Source: Streptomyces avermitilis MA-4680 = NBRC 14893 (lineage in GTDB: Bacteria; Actinomycetota; Actinomycetes; Streptomycetales; Streptomycetaceae). From it: a stretch of DNA of 64,000 bases. The notes beneath the pieces were generated by a model. It worked only from the letters and a program-made list of their open reading frames with translations, did no database searches and had not been told where the DNA came from. The translations under genes and the position numbers were made by a program. Location of the stretch: NCBI RefSeq assembly GCF_000009765.2, contig NC_003155.5, positions 6,758,001-6,822,000 on the forward strand, in the 5' to 3' direction. Below are positions 10,998 to 21,364 of the stretch, one piece after another (position 1 is the stretch's first letter; every line of letters begins with the position of its first letter).

Positions 10998-11032
10998 GGC
11001 CACCCGCGTCGACGACCTCGACGCGGGTGGCC
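10998..11032. terminator. Convergent terminator between era and GNAT gene
   Basis: A perfect 15-bp stem (GGCCACCCGCGTCGA with its complement) with a 5-base loop, placed 22 bases after the era stop and 8 bases from the convergent stop codon. Confidence 0.8.
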
Positions 11033-11040
11033 CGTAGCCG

Positions 11041-11886
11041 CTACTCGGCGGGCCCCGCGGGCTCCTCGGGCTCCGCAGGCTCCTCGGGCTCCGCGATGAG
11101 GGCCGTGGCCACCCGGGTGAATCCCAGCCGGCCGTACATACGGGCCACGTCCTCGTCCCCGGCGGACAGGAACAGCGTGTCCACGCCGGCCGCCCGCGCG
11201 TCGGCCACCAGGGCTGCGGTGACCGCGAGGCCGAGCCCGCGCCGTCGCGCCGAGGGCAGCGTGCCGACGCCCGCGATCTCGCTCACCCGGCCGACCGGCA
11301 GATGCATCCCGGAGCAGAGCGCGACACCGTCCTCGACGGCCGCGGCCAGTACCGTGCGCCCCGCGCGGATACGGTCCGCGGCGCCCGGGACCTCACCGGC
11401 GCGGTCGGTGATCGCCGCGGCCAGTTCGGCGAGCCCGGCCTCGCCCACCGCGGTGCCGGGGGCCGCGAAGGCCACGTGCGGGACGGCCAACGCGCTTGCC
11501 AGGAAAGGGTCCTCGGGGCCCAGGACGCGGACGAGCGGATGCGGTTCGGGCAGCGGCAGGTCCTCGGTCAGGACCATCAGCGGGTGCGCGTGCACCCGCA
11601 GCCCCGTCGCCGCGACCGCCTCCCGCAGTCCCGGCGACACCTCCGCCACCCACTCGAACGCCTCGGGCACGCCCAGTTCCCGCTGCCGCTCCCGGACCCG
11701 CTCGACGTCCTTCGCGGTGGCCGCGGGGCCCGTCCAGTCCAGGGTCGGCCGCGCGTAGTACGGCCAGCCCGCCGTCTCCCGTACGAAGAGGGTGAGCGGT
11801 CCGAAGTCCTCGGCCCGGCCGGCTGCGCGGGGCACGGAGTCGTAGTAGCCCTCGAGCAGGTCGAGGGGCTGGTTCTGAGTAGTCAT
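11041..11886 (-). CDS. GNAT-family N-acetyltransferase
   Basis: A 281-residue acetyltransferase with the catalytic GNAT core in the C-terminal half. EIAGVGTLPSARRRGLGLAV holds motif A (Q/R-x-x-G-x-G/A as RRRGLG), followed by VTAALVADARAAGVDTLFLS and a DVARMYGRLGFTRV motif B typical of the family. The N-terminal ~130 residues are a divergent GNAT-like half (YYDSVPRAAGRAEDFGPLTL). The C-terminus ends in an acidic EPEEPAEPEEPAGPAE tail. The start is uncertain: ATG 11886 (MTTQNQP) is used, and 11895 is possible. Acceptor substrate unknown; a small molecule or protein amine are both possible. Confidence 0.8.
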   Translation of the reverse strand: MTTQNQPLDLLEGYYDSVPRAAGRAEDFGPLTLFVRETAGWPYYARPTLDWTGPAATAKDVERVRERQRELGVPEAFEWVAEVSPGLREAVAATGLRVHAHPLMVLTEDLPLPEPHPLVRVLGPEDPFLASALAVPHVAFAAPGTAVGEAGLAELAAAITDRAGEVPGAADRIRAGRTVLAAAVEDGVALCSGMHLPVGRVSEIAGVGTLPSARRRGLGLAVTAALVADARAAGVDTLFLSAGDEDVARMYGRLGFTRVATALIAEPEEPAEPEEPAGPAE

Positions 11887-11928
11887 CGCGGCCATCCAAC
11901 AGGTAACTCGCCGCCACGGCACCTGAAT

Positions 11929-13194
11929 TCAGTCGACCCCGCGAATCCGCCCCACCAGCACGGCCCCCGCCAGTCCGATCACCGCCGCCACCAGATACAG
12001 GACCCGGTAGCCGCCGAGGTACGTGACGATCGGCGCGGCGAGGGCCGGGGCGGCCACCTGGGGGAGGGCGTTGGCCACATTGATGACGCCCAGGTCCTTG
12101 CCGCGGTCCAGGGCCTTCGGCAGGACGTCCGTCATCAGCGCGAAGTCGACCGAGGCGAAGACGCCGAAGCCCACGCCGAGCACCGCCGCCGCGACGACCG
12201 CGCCGGGCCAGGTCTGCCAGGCCGCCAGGGCCGCCGTCGCCACCGCCATCAGGACGCCCGACCAGATCACGAAGGGCTTGCGGCGGCCGACGCGGTCCGA
12301 CCACACCCCGCCGACGACGACCGTGGCCAGGAGGGTCACACCGTTCACCGCCGTCAGGATCAGCACCCCCTGTCCGGGGTCGTCGTACCGCAGGCGGTCC
12401 CGCAGGTAGTAGAGGAGGTAGAGGAGCACGAGCGCGTTGCTCAGGTTGATCAGGAAGCGGGTCAGCCAGGCCCAGCCCAGATCCGGGTGGCGGCGCGGGC
12501 TCAGCCAGAAGGAGGTCACGAAGGCACGCCAGGACCAGGGCGGGCGCGCGGCACGGGGCAGCCGCAGGTCCCGGTACCTCAGTACGTACGGGAGGACCCC
12601 GGCGGCCGTGAACAGCGCGCACGCCGCATACCCCGCGCCCACCCCGCCCGCCACCGTCGCCAGCCCCGTGCCCCCGACCACACCGAGGATCTGCGCCGCC
12701 CCGAGCCAGCCGCCCACCGCGCCGCGCTGCCGTCTGGGCACCCGGTCGGGCACGGCGGCCGTGACCGCGGCGAACGCCGCGTTCAGCGTCAGCTGGACCA
12801 GACACCAGCCCGCCGCCATCGTCCACACCCCGCCCGCGCCCGCGAGCAGCAGCAGCGACAGCGCACCGCCCGCCGCCCCGGCCACGATCCACGGCGTACG
12901 GCGGCCCCGGCGCGCCGTCGTGCGGTCCGACAGCGCCCCGAAGAGCGGATTCGCGACCAGCGACACCACCGCGCCCGCGCCCGTGACCCACGCCAGCATC
13001 GTCTCCTTCGACATGCCGGTGCCGGGCGCGAAGTCCTCGGCCTGGGAGGCGAGCAGGATCTGGAGCGGGCCGTACCAGCCCACCCAGATCGCCCCGTTGG
13101 CGAGTGAGAGCGCGAAGGCCCAGCCACGGCCGACCCGCTCGACGGGCTCGGCGAGGGCCTCCACGGAGGAGGTGACGGGCTCGGCCGCGGTCAT
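11929..13194 (-). CDS. MFS transporter, probable sugar permease
   Basis: A 421-residue 12-helix major facilitator resembling sugar:cation symporters. ANGAIWVGWYGPLQILLASQ is helix 1, LFGALSDRTTARRGRRTPWI is a motif A-like loop and VGGVWSDRVGRRKPF a second one. The start codon overlaps the GH1 stop (4 bp), so hydrolase and permease are made from one mRNA. This couples glucoside or oligosaccharide uptake with hydrolysis; that role is inferred from context. Confidence 0.82.
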   Translation of the reverse strand: MTAAEPVTSSVEALAEPVERVGRGWAFALSLANGAIWVGWYGPLQILLASQAEDFAPGTGMSKETMLAWVTGAGAVVSLVANPLFGALSDRTTARRGRRTPWIVAGAAGGALSLLLLAGAGGVWTMAAGWCLVQLTLNAAFAAVTAAVPDRVPRRQRGAVGGWLGAAQILGVVGGTGLATVAGGVGAGYAACALFTAAGVLPYVLRYRDLRLPRAARPPWSWRAFVTSFWLSPRRHPDLGWAWLTRFLINLSNALVLLYLLYYLRDRLRYDDPGQGVLILTAVNGVTLLATVVVGGVWSDRVGRRKPFVIWSGVLMAVATAALAAWQTWPGAVVAAAVLGVGFGVFASVDFALMTDVLPKALDRGKDLGVINVANALPQVAAPALAAPIVTYLGGYRVLYLVAAVIGLAGAVLVGRIRGVD

Positions 13195-14504
13195 CTCCGC
13201 GCCCGCAGCGCGTCCCGCAGCCAGCCGTACGAGGCCTTCGGCGTCCGCTCCAGGGTGTCGTAGTCGACGTGTACGAGCCCGAAGCGGCGCTCGTACCCCT
13301 CCGCCCACTCGAAGTTGTCCAGCAGCGACCACACGAAGTAGCCGCGCACGTCGACGCCCGCCTCCACCGCGCGGTGGAGCGCCCGCACATGGCCGTCGAG
13401 GTAGGCGATCCGCTCCTGGTCGTCGATGCCCTCGTACGAGCAGCCGTTCTCGGTGATGACGATCGGCGGGAGCCGGTCGCCGAACCGCTCACGGAAGCCC
13501 GTCAGCAACTCCGTCAGCGCCTGAGGCACCACCGGCCAGCCGAAGTCCGTCACCGGGTGACCCTCGATCTCCCGTACGGAGAAAGGGAGTTCCGCGGGAA
13601 GGGTGAGCCCGCCGAACTCGATCTCCGCGCCCTGGGGAGCGCCCACCTTCGTCGGCGCGTAGTAGTTGATGCCGTACCAGTCGATCGGCTCCGCGATGAC
13701 CTTCAGATCGGACTCGATGCCTGCTGAGCCTTTGGGCATCAGCTCACCGATCCCCTCCGGGTACCGGCCGAGCAGCAGCGGGTCGGAGAACAGGCGGTTG
13801 AGGAGGAGGTCGTAGAAGGCCGCCGCCTCCAGGTCCGCCGGCTCCTGGGAGGCCGGCCAGGTCGGTCCGTGCGAGTTCGCGATGCCGATGTCGGTGACCC
13901 CGGCCGCGCGCAGCGCCCGTACCGCCAGACCGTGGGCGAGGAGCTGGTGGTGGGCCGCCGGCAGCGCGTCGAAGAGCAACTGCCTGCCGGGGGCGTGCGC
14001 ACCGAGCGCGTGGCCCAGCAGGGTGTGCTCGGCGGGCTCGTTGAGGGTGATCCACTTCGTCACCCGGTCGCCGAGGCGCTCGGCCACGCGTGCCGCGTAC
14101 TCGGCGAACCGCGCCGCCGTGTCCCGGTCGAGCCAGTCCAGCGCGAGGGGCAGATCCCAGTGGAAGAGCGTCGGCACGGGGCGGACGCCCGCCGCGCACA
14201 GCTCGTCGACCAGGCGGTCGTAGAAGTCGAGGCCGCCGGGTGAGTTCACCCGGGGCCAGGACACGGAGAAGCGGTACGCGTCCACGCCCAGGTCGGCGAG
14301 GAGCGCCACGTCCTCGGCGTAGCGGTGGTAGTGGTCGCAGGCCACCGCCGCCGTCGAGCCGTCCTTCACCCGGCCCGGCTCGGCCGTGAAGGCGTCCCAC
14401 ACGGAGGGCTCGCGCTCGTCCGCGGCTCCCTCGATCTGGTGGGCCGAGGTGGAGACACCCCACAGGAAGCCGGCCGGGAACTGAGATATCGGGTTCGTCG
14501 CCAT
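13191..14504 (-). CDS. GH1 beta-glucosidase
   Basis: A 437-residue family 1 glycoside hydrolase without a signal peptide, so intracellular. FPAGFLWGVSTSAHQIEGA is the N-terminal GH1 signature. TLNEP at about residues 154-158 gives the acid/base Glu, and VITENG carries the nucleophile Glu near residue 352. It hydrolyses beta-glucosides such as cellobiose to glucose, though aglycone preference is not readable. ATG 14504 (MATNP) is used; ATG 14516 is in frame and cannot be excluded. The operon partner is the MFS permease. Confidence 0.93.
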   Translation of the reverse strand: MATNPISQFPAGFLWGVSTSAHQIEGAADEREPSVWDAFTAEPGRVKDGSTAAVACDHYHRYAEDVALLADLGVDAYRFSVSWPRVNSPGGLDFYDRLVDELCAAGVRPVPTLFHWDLPLALDWLDRDTAARFAEYAARVAERLGDRVTKWITLNEPAEHTLLGHALGAHAPGRQLLFDALPAAHHQLLAHGLAVRALRAAGVTDIGIANSHGPTWPASQEPADLEAAAFYDLLLNRLFSDPLLLGRYPEGIGELMPKGSAGIESDLKVIAEPIDWYGINYYAPTKVGAPQGAEIEFGGLTLPAELPFSVREIEGHPVTDFGWPVVPQALTELLTGFRERFGDRLPPIVITENGCSYEGIDDQERIAYLDGHVRALHRAVEAGVDVRGYFVWSLLDNFEWAEGYERRFGLVHVDYDTLERTPKASYGWLRDALRARR

Positions 14505-14562
14505 GCGCCGGATCATCCGTACCGGCGGTAACGTAAGTCAACGCCCCGGCGTGAACTGCGAG

Positions 14563-14829
14563 TTACGCCCCTTCCTTGAGTACCCGCGAGACCAGTTTCC
14601 GCTGCTCCTCGGTCAGCCGGGGATCCGCGGCGTACACCGTTGTCCCGTCCACGGTGATCTCGTAGCCGAAGCCGTCCGGCACTCCGATCGGGGGCGTGCC
14701 CCGGCCCGCGGCGACCGCCCGCTCGGCCAGGGCATGCCACTCGGGTGCGTCGGCCCGCCCCGAGGTGTCCACCTCGGCGTGGCGCTCGATGCCCGCGAAC
14801 CCGCCCGTACGCTTCACCTGGATACGCAT
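14563..14829 (-). CDS. Emfourin-type inhibitor of the adjacent M4 protease
   Basis: An 88-residue soluble protein beginning MRIQVKRTGGFAGIERHAEV and ending LTEEQRKLVSRVLKEGA. This matches the emfourin (protealysin-associated inhibitor) pattern: an N-terminal beta strand with RTGGFAG, a central EITVDGTTVYAAD strand pair and a terminal helix. Emfourins bind protealysin-like M4 proteases and block them inside the producing cell. The gene follows the protease on the same strand by 53 bases, as in other protealysin operons. It has no signal peptide, consistent with a cytosolic safety role. Confidence 0.8.
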   Translation of the reverse strand: MRIQVKRTGGFAGIERHAEVDTSGRADAPEWHALAERAVAAGRGTPPIGVPDGFGYEITVDGTTVYAADPRLTEEQRKLVSRVLKEGA

Positions 14830-14850
14830 GGGTCCTGTCTAGTACGCGGC

Positions 14851-14890
14851 GGCCCGAAGAGCTACGACGCAGGCCCGAAGAGCTACGACG
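14851..14890. repeat. 21-bp-period tandem duplication spanning the protease stop codon
   Basis: GGCCCGAAGAGCTACGACG occurs at 14851-14869 and again at 14872-14890. The second copy contains the TAG stop of the protease gene, so the stop codon and its downstream sequence were copied into the protease-emfourin gap. Confidence 0.85.
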
Positions 14891-15953
14891 TCGGCACGCC
14901 GACCTGCTCCCACGCCTTCAGCACCCCCTGCTGCTCCTCGCCGTCCCCGTACCGCGCCTTCGCCGCCGCCACCGTCAGCTTGGCGAAGTCCGCGAAGCTC
15001 GCCTGGGACTGGAGCTCGCCGCCGGTCAGCACGTCGTACCAGATCTGCCCGGCCCGCTCCCAGGCGTGCCCGCCGAGCGTGTTGGCCACCAGGTAGAAGG
15101 CGTGGTTGGGGATGCCGGAGTTGATGTGCACGCCGCCGTTGTCGCGGCCCGTGCGCACATAGCCGTCCATCGTCCCGGGCTGCGGGTCCTTGCCGAGCAG
15201 GTCGTCGTCGTACGCGCTGCCCGGCTCCTTCATCGAGCGCAGCGCCGTGCCGGTGACGCGCGGCGCGAGCAGCCCGGCGCCGATCAGCCAGTCGGCCTCG
15301 GTGGCGGTCTGGCCCAGCGTGTACTGCTTGATCAGCGAGCCGAAGACGTCCGACATGGACTCGTTGAGGGCGCCCGGCTGGCCGAAGTAGGTGAGGTTCG
15401 CCGTGTACTGCGTGACGCCATGGGTCAGCTCGTGCCCGATGACGTCGACCGGGATGGTGAAGTCGAGGAAGATCTCCCCGTCACCGTCGCCGAACACCAT
15501 CTGCTCGCCGTTCCAGAAGGCGTTGTTGTAGTTCTCGTCGAAGTGCACGGTCGCGGTCAGCGGCAGGCCCTCGCCGTTGATCGAGTTGCGGGTGTAGGCG
15601 CTCAGATAGAGCTCGAAGGTCGCGCCGAGTCCGGCGAACGCGCGGTTGACCGTGGCGTCCTTGCCGGGCTTGTCGTTCTCGCCGCGCACCTTCTTGCCGG
15701 GCAGGTCCTGGTGGTGCCTGGCGTCGTAGATCGTGCGCTGCGGCTTGTCCGCGGCCGCGTCCCTGGGCGGGGCCACGGTGGGCGCGCCGAGGACCGTGGT
15801 CAGCCGGCGGTGGGTGCGCTCGAGGGCGTCGCGCTCCAGGGTGCGGCGCGCGGGCTCGGCGACCGCGGGGTCCTCGTGCTGGGCGAGCGTGTCGAGGACG
15901 TGCGGCGGGACGATGGTGCAGAAGACGGGCTCGAAGCCCCCGTTGGTGGTCAT
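14883..15953 (-). CDS. Protealysin-like M4 metallopeptidase
   Basis: A 356-residue zinc peptidase. The short propeptide contains CTIVPPHVLDTLAQ, the PPL motif region of protealysin-type precursors, instead of the long FTP-PepSY propeptide. Catalytic HELTH is at residues 174-178 with ALNESMSD supplying the third zinc ligand Glu, and the active-site His lies in NGGVHINSGIPNHAFY. No signal peptide is visible. That is typical of protealysins, which act intracellularly or exit by an unknown route. The downstream gene encodes its emfourin inhibitor. A second, classical secreted M4 protease lies at 49623-52019. Confidence 0.9.
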   Translation of the reverse strand: MTTNGGFEPVFCTIVPPHVLDTLAQHEDPAVAEPARRTLERDALERTHRRLTTVLGAPTVAPPRDAAADKPQRTIYDARHHQDLPGKKVRGENDKPGKDATVNRAFAGLGATFELYLSAYTRNSINGEGLPLTATVHFDENYNNAFWNGEQMVFGDGDGEIFLDFTIPVDVIGHELTHGVTQYTANLTYFGQPGALNESMSDVFGSLIKQYTLGQTATEADWLIGAGLLAPRVTGTALRSMKEPGSAYDDDLLGKDPQPGTMDGYVRTGRDNGGVHINSGIPNHAFYLVANTLGGHAWERAGQIWYDVLTGGELQSQASFADFAKLTVAAAKARYGDGEEQQGVLKAWEQVGVPTS

Positions 15954-16198
15954 GTCCGGCACCCTTGCACTGGGTGACGACTCTGTCACCACCCGCAACC
16001 ATGATTGGTGAAATGCGGAGATAAGGAACCCCGGAGTCCGCCCGGGAGTGGTATCGGGGCCTCCGCGGTGGTGCGGGAGCCCTCCGTGGCGGTGCGGAAA
16101 GTGGCATTGCGCACTATTTGTCCTATTCCTGGCCACGGTCCCGCATACTGATACGGGCCACGCGCATCCGGCGCGGCTCGGCTAGCATGCGGAGCATC

Positions 16199-16237
16199 AT
16201 GCGTTTCGGGCTGCTCCTCCTTAGCTGCCGCGGCGAG

Positions 16238-16246
<9 letters not shown>
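16199..16246 (+). CDS. leuL: Leucine leader peptide of leuA
   Basis: A 15-codon open frame, MRFGLLLLSCRGEGL, with four consecutive leucine codons (CTG CTC CTC CTT) and a final leucine before TAA. GCGGAG lies 5 bases upstream as a ribosome site. Leucine shortage would stall ribosomes in the run. It sits 81 bases before leuA and directly ahead of alternative RNA stems. Leucine leaders before leuA are known in actinobacteria. Confidence 0.85.
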
Positions 16247-18049
<1,803 letters not shown>

Positions 18050-18071
18050 CGTCTCTGACCGGCACTTTTCC

Positions 18072-18104
18072 GGCCCCGTCCGCCGTTTTACGGCGGGCGG
18101 GGCC
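18072..18104 (+). terminator. leuA terminator hairpin
   Basis: A 14-bp stem (GGCCCCGTCCGCCG with CGGCGGGCGGGGCC, one G-U pair) with loop TTTTA, 22 bases after the leuA stop. Confidence 0.85.
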
Positions 18105-18184
18105 GTGTCGTATCCCGGCCAATCACCGGCCCGGTCACGAACGGGTCTCGCCCGAGGTACTGACTCCGCATCAACAATGTGGCT

Positions 18185-18209
18185 AACATCACGCCAACGC
18201 GGCGATGTT
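18185..18209. promoter_or_regulatory. Imperfect palindrome before the TerB-like gene
   Basis: AACATC and GATGTT flank GCC/GGC around a short centre, ending 24 bases before the GTG start. It could be an operator or a 5-prime hairpin; the evidence is only symmetry and position. Confidence 0.3.
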
Positions 18210-18233
18210 GCCGCGGCGTTACGGAGGTGCGAC

Positions 18234-18959
18234 GTGCTGCCAGGACGGGGACGAAACGGCCGGGTTGTCCTGAGAGGCCGCGTGCCACAGATCCTTGGCA
18301 TCCGTACGTCGATCCTCGGCACGCGGACGTCCTGGACTCCCGTCGGTGACGGCGAGTTCTTCTGCCCGGGGTGCGGGGGTGACCGCAACTACCAGCGGCT
18401 CACCGGCCGCCGCCGCTTCACGCTCGTCGGCGTCCCCGTACTGCCGCGCGGTGAGACCGGGCCCGTCGTCGAATGCGCGGCCTGCCGCCACCACTACGGC
18501 AACGACGTCCTCGACCACCCCACCACCGTCCGCTTCTCCGCGATGCTGCGCGAGGCGGTCCACACGGTCGCGCTGGCCGTGCTGGCCGCGGGCGGCACCT
18601 GTGCCCGCGCGTCCCTGGAGACGGCCGCGTCCGCGGTGCGCTCCGCGGGCTTCGAGGACTGCACGGAAGACCAGCTCAGCGCGCTGGTCGAGGCCCTCGC
18701 CGCCGACACGGGCCGCGTCTTCGGCGGCCCCTGCGACCCAGGTCTGGCCATAGAGCTCCACGAGGCCCTGGACCCGCTCGCCCCGCACCTCGCCGCCACG
18801 GGCCGGGAGGCGATCCTGCTCCAGGGCGCCCGCATCGCCCTGGCGGACGGCCCCTACACACCGGCCGAGCGGGATGCGCTGGCCACGGTGGGCGCGGCGC
18901 TGACGATCTGCTCGGACGACGTGACACGGTTGCTGGCGGCGGCGCGCACGCCTTCCTGA
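18234..18959 (+). CDS. TerB-like tellurite-resistance family protein with N-terminal zinc ribbon
   Basis: A 241-residue cytosolic protein. A zinc ribbon is formed by FFCPGCGGDRNY and VVECAACRHHYG at about residues 40-85, followed by a helical TerB-type domain (VRFSAMLREAVHTVALAVLA, then ILLQGARIALADGPYTPAER) whose C-terminal IALADG resembles the TerB acidic metal loop. GTG 18234 is fixed by GGAGG 6 bases upstream. TerB proteins occur in stress and membrane-associated tellurite loci; the true function is unresolved. It is common in Streptomyces next to leuA (recalled). Confidence 0.8.
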   Translation: MLPGRGRNGRVVLRGRVPQILGIRTSILGTRTSWTPVGDGEFFCPGCGGDRNYQRLTGRRRFTLVGVPVLPRGETGPVVECAACRHHYGNDVLDHPTTVRFSAMLREAVHTVALAVLAAGGTCARASLETAASAVRSAGFEDCTEDQLSALVEALAADTGRVFGGPCDPGLAIELHEALDPLAPHLAATGREAILLQGARIALADGPYTPAERDALATVGAALTICSDDVTRLLAAARTPS

Positions 18960-19034
18960 CCCGCGCCTCCGCCGCACCGCGGGTTCCCCGGTCCCGGGGC
19001 CCCCTCGCGCTGCGCCGAGCGCCTACGGCCGGAG

Positions 19035-19050
19035 TACTCCCCGGGGAGTA
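19035..19050. promoter_or_regulatory. Perfect 16-bp palindrome upstream of MMPL gene
   Basis: TACTCCCCGGGGAGTA is fully self-complementary with no spacer, 120 bases before the transporter start. It may be a regulator site or a simple snapback hairpin; no binding protein is recognised. Confidence 0.35.
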
Positions 19051-19170
19051 AGCCCGCCCGGGGGCCGCCCGCCGGAGTAGGCGACAACTCGCCCTCGCGC
19101 CGGAGGAATCCCCCCTCCCGCGACGGAAGTCTGGTGTGTGTCCAGACACCGTCCAGAGGGAGTTCAGTCC

Positions 19171-21249
19171 ATGGGGGCCAGAAATACGAGTGTGACGCGT
19201 TCACGGCGGCGGGCCGTGCCCTGGCTGGTGCTCGGGCTGTGGGTGGCCGCGCTGGCCGCCGTCGGACCGTTCGCGGCGAAGCTCGCCGAGGTGCAGCACG
19301 ACCGGGTCGTCGACTATCTGCCCGCGAGCGCCGACTCCACCCAAGTGGCCAGGATCCAGGACCAGTTGCCCGGCGGCGAGACCACCGAGCTGGTGCTCGT
19401 GTATCACCGTGAGGGCGGGCTGACCGCCGCCGACCGGACCGTGGCGGGGGAGCAGGTCACCGAGATCGCCGGGCGGCACCGGCTGACCGGGACACCCCGC
19501 GGGGTCCCGTCGACGGACGGTACGACCCTCATGTACCCGGTCGCCAGCAACGAGCCCGGTGCCGACGAGGACGAGCGGGACGCCCTCGTCGACGACATAC
19601 GCCACATCGCCCACGGTGAAGGCGGGCTGAGCGTCGAAGTCGGAGGGACGGCCGCACTCGCCACCGACGCCGCCGGGGTCTACGCCTCACTCGGCGGGCC
19701 CCTGCTCTACACGACCGTCGCCGTCGTCGCCGTGCTGCTCGTTCTCATTTACCGGAGCCCGGTGCTGTGGCTCGTACCGCTCGCCGTGGCCGGTGTCGGC
19801 GACTATCTGGCCATGGGCGTCGCGTACGGGCTCCACCAGGCCTTCGGGACGACGATCTCGGGGCAGAGCCAGGGCATCATGACCATCCTCGTCTTCGGCG
19901 CGGGGACGGACTACGCGCTGCTGCTCGTCTCCCGCTACCGGGAGGAGCTGCGGCGCTTCGAGCGGCCCTACGAGGCCATGCGCGCCGCCCTGCGCGGCTG
20001 CGGGCCCGCCGTGCTCGCCTCCTCCGGAACCGTCGCCGCCGGGCTGCTGTGCCTGCTCGCCGCCGACCTCAACTCCAACCGGGACATGGGGCCGCTGGGG
20101 ACGGTCGGCGTGCTGTGCGCGCTCGTCGCGATGCTGACGCTGCTGCCCGCCGTGCTCGTGCTGCTCGGACGTCGGGTGTTCTGGCCGCTCGTGCCCGCGT
20201 ACGGGAGTGAGCCGAAGGCGCGGCGGTCACTGTTCGCCGCGATGGGCTCCTCCGCCGGGCGGCGGCCCCTGGCGGTGCTCGCCGGCGGTGCCGTGCTGCT
20301 CGGCGCGCTCGCCCTGGGCGCGCTGAACCTGCCCGGTCCGATCAAGCAGCAGGACACCTTCGTCGACAAACCCGAGTCGATCGCGGCGATGGAGACCCTC
20401 GCCGAGGCCTACCCCGAGCGGTCGACCCAGCCGATCGCCGTGATCACACCGGCCGGACGCGCGGACGGGACGCTCGCGCGGATCCGTACCGTGCGGGGTG
20501 TCGACAGCGTGCGGGAGGGGCGCACGGGGGACGGCTGGACCGAGATCTCCGTCATCGCGAAGGACGTGCCCCAGTCGGCGGGTGAGACCGCGACCATCGA
20601 GCGGCTGCGGCACGCGCTGACGGGCTCGTACGTCGGCGGGCCCAGCGCCCAGCGGATCGACCTGTTGGACACCAACGCCCGGGACCGGGGGGTCGTCGTA
20701 CCGATCGTGCTCGCCTCCGTGCTGCTGATCCTGGTCGCGCTGCTGCGCGGCCTCGTAGCGCCGCTGCTGCTGGTCGGCGCCGTGGTCGCGGTGTGGGGTG
20801 CGGCGCTCGGCATCGGCGGGCTGGTCTTCGGGCCGCTGTTCGGCTTCGAGGGCACGGATCCGGGGCTCGGGCTGCTGTCCTTCGTGTTCCTGGTGGCGCT
20901 GGGCGTCGACTACGGGATCTTCCTCATGCACCGGATGCGGGAGGAGTCCACGGCGGGCGCGGAACCCGCGGCGGCCGCGCTCACCGCCCTGCGGACCACC
21001 GGGGGTGTCATCGCCTCGGCCGGTCTCGTCCTCGCCGCCACCTTCGCCGTGCTGACGAACATGGGGCTGGTGCAGCTCGTCGAGCTGGGCTTCGTGATCG
21101 CGGTCGGGGTGCTGCTCGACACGTTCCTCGTCCGTACGTATCTGGTGACCAGCGCGAGCGTGGCGCTGGGCCGGAAGGTGTGGTGGCCGGGCGGGCTCTC
21201 CAAAGAACCCGATCCACCGCGGCCCGAGCGTCAGCCGGAACCCGTATGA
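19171..21249 (+). CDS. MMPL/RND-family transporter
   Basis: A 692-residue membrane protein of the actinobacterial MMPL class with two repeated halves. Each half has one helix, an extracellular loop and a five-helix bundle. VFGAGTDYALLLVSRYREEL in the first half and LVALGVDYGIFLMHRMREES in the second carry the G-x-D-Y-x-x-x-x-x-R proton-relay motif. These proteins export lipids, antibiotics or pigments. ATG 19171 is set by GAGGGAG 8 bases upstream, and an upstream GTG is in frame. The following two-component genes share orientation but are separated by a repeat ladder and a hairpin, so co-transcription is not certain. Confidence 0.9.
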   Translation: MGARNTSVTRSRRRAVPWLVLGLWVAALAAVGPFAAKLAEVQHDRVVDYLPASADSTQVARIQDQLPGGETTELVLVYHREGGLTAADRTVAGEQVTEIAGRHRLTGTPRGVPSTDGTTLMYPVASNEPGADEDERDALVDDIRHIAHGEGGLSVEVGGTAALATDAAGVYASLGGPLLYTTVAVVAVLLVLIYRSPVLWLVPLAVAGVGDYLAMGVAYGLHQAFGTTISGQSQGIMTILVFGAGTDYALLLVSRYREELRRFERPYEAMRAALRGCGPAVLASSGTVAAGLLCLLAADLNSNRDMGPLGTVGVLCALVAMLTLLPAVLVLLGRRVFWPLVPAYGSEPKARRSLFAAMGSSAGRRPLAVLAGGAVLLGALALGALNLPGPIKQQDTFVDKPESIAAMETLAEAYPERSTQPIAVITPAGRADGTLARIRTVRGVDSVREGRTGDGWTEISVIAKDVPQSAGETATIERLRHALTGSYVGGPSAQRIDLLDTNARDRGVVVPIVLASVLLILVALLRGLVAPLLLVGAVVAVWGAALGIGGLVFGPLFGFEGTDPGLGLLSFVFLVALGVDYGIFLMHRMREESTAGAEPAAAALTALRTTGGVIASAGLVLAATFAVLTNMGLVQLVELGFVIAVGVLLDTFLVRTYLVTSASVALGRKVWWPGGLSKEPDPPRPERQPEPV

Positions 21250-21310
21250 ACCCTCATGAACACGCATGACACCGCATGAACTCCTGTGAATCTCCATGGA
21301 TTTCTATGAG
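21246..21310 (+). repeat. Seven-step 10-bp ladder of ATGA/GTGA words
   Basis: From the MMPL stop codon onward, ATGA occurs at 21246, 21256, 21266, 21276 and 21306, with GTGA at 21286 and ATGG at 21296: seven steps in exact 10-bp register, each separated by six variable bases. The variable bases are not conserved, so it is either an eroded tandem repeat or a site array with helical phasing. Confidence 0.7.
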
Positions 21311-21315
21311 CCACC

Positions 21316-21344
21316 GGGCGCCCCTCCCTGCCGGAGGGGCGCCC
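21316..21344 (+). terminator. Terminator hairpin between MMPL and sensor kinase
   Basis: GGGCGCCCCTCC and GGAGGGGCGCCC form a perfect 12-bp stem with loop CTGCC, 66 bases after the MMPL stop and just before the kinase ribosome site. Confidence 0.75.
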
Positions 21345-21364
21345 CCCTGGCGGAGGATGGACCC

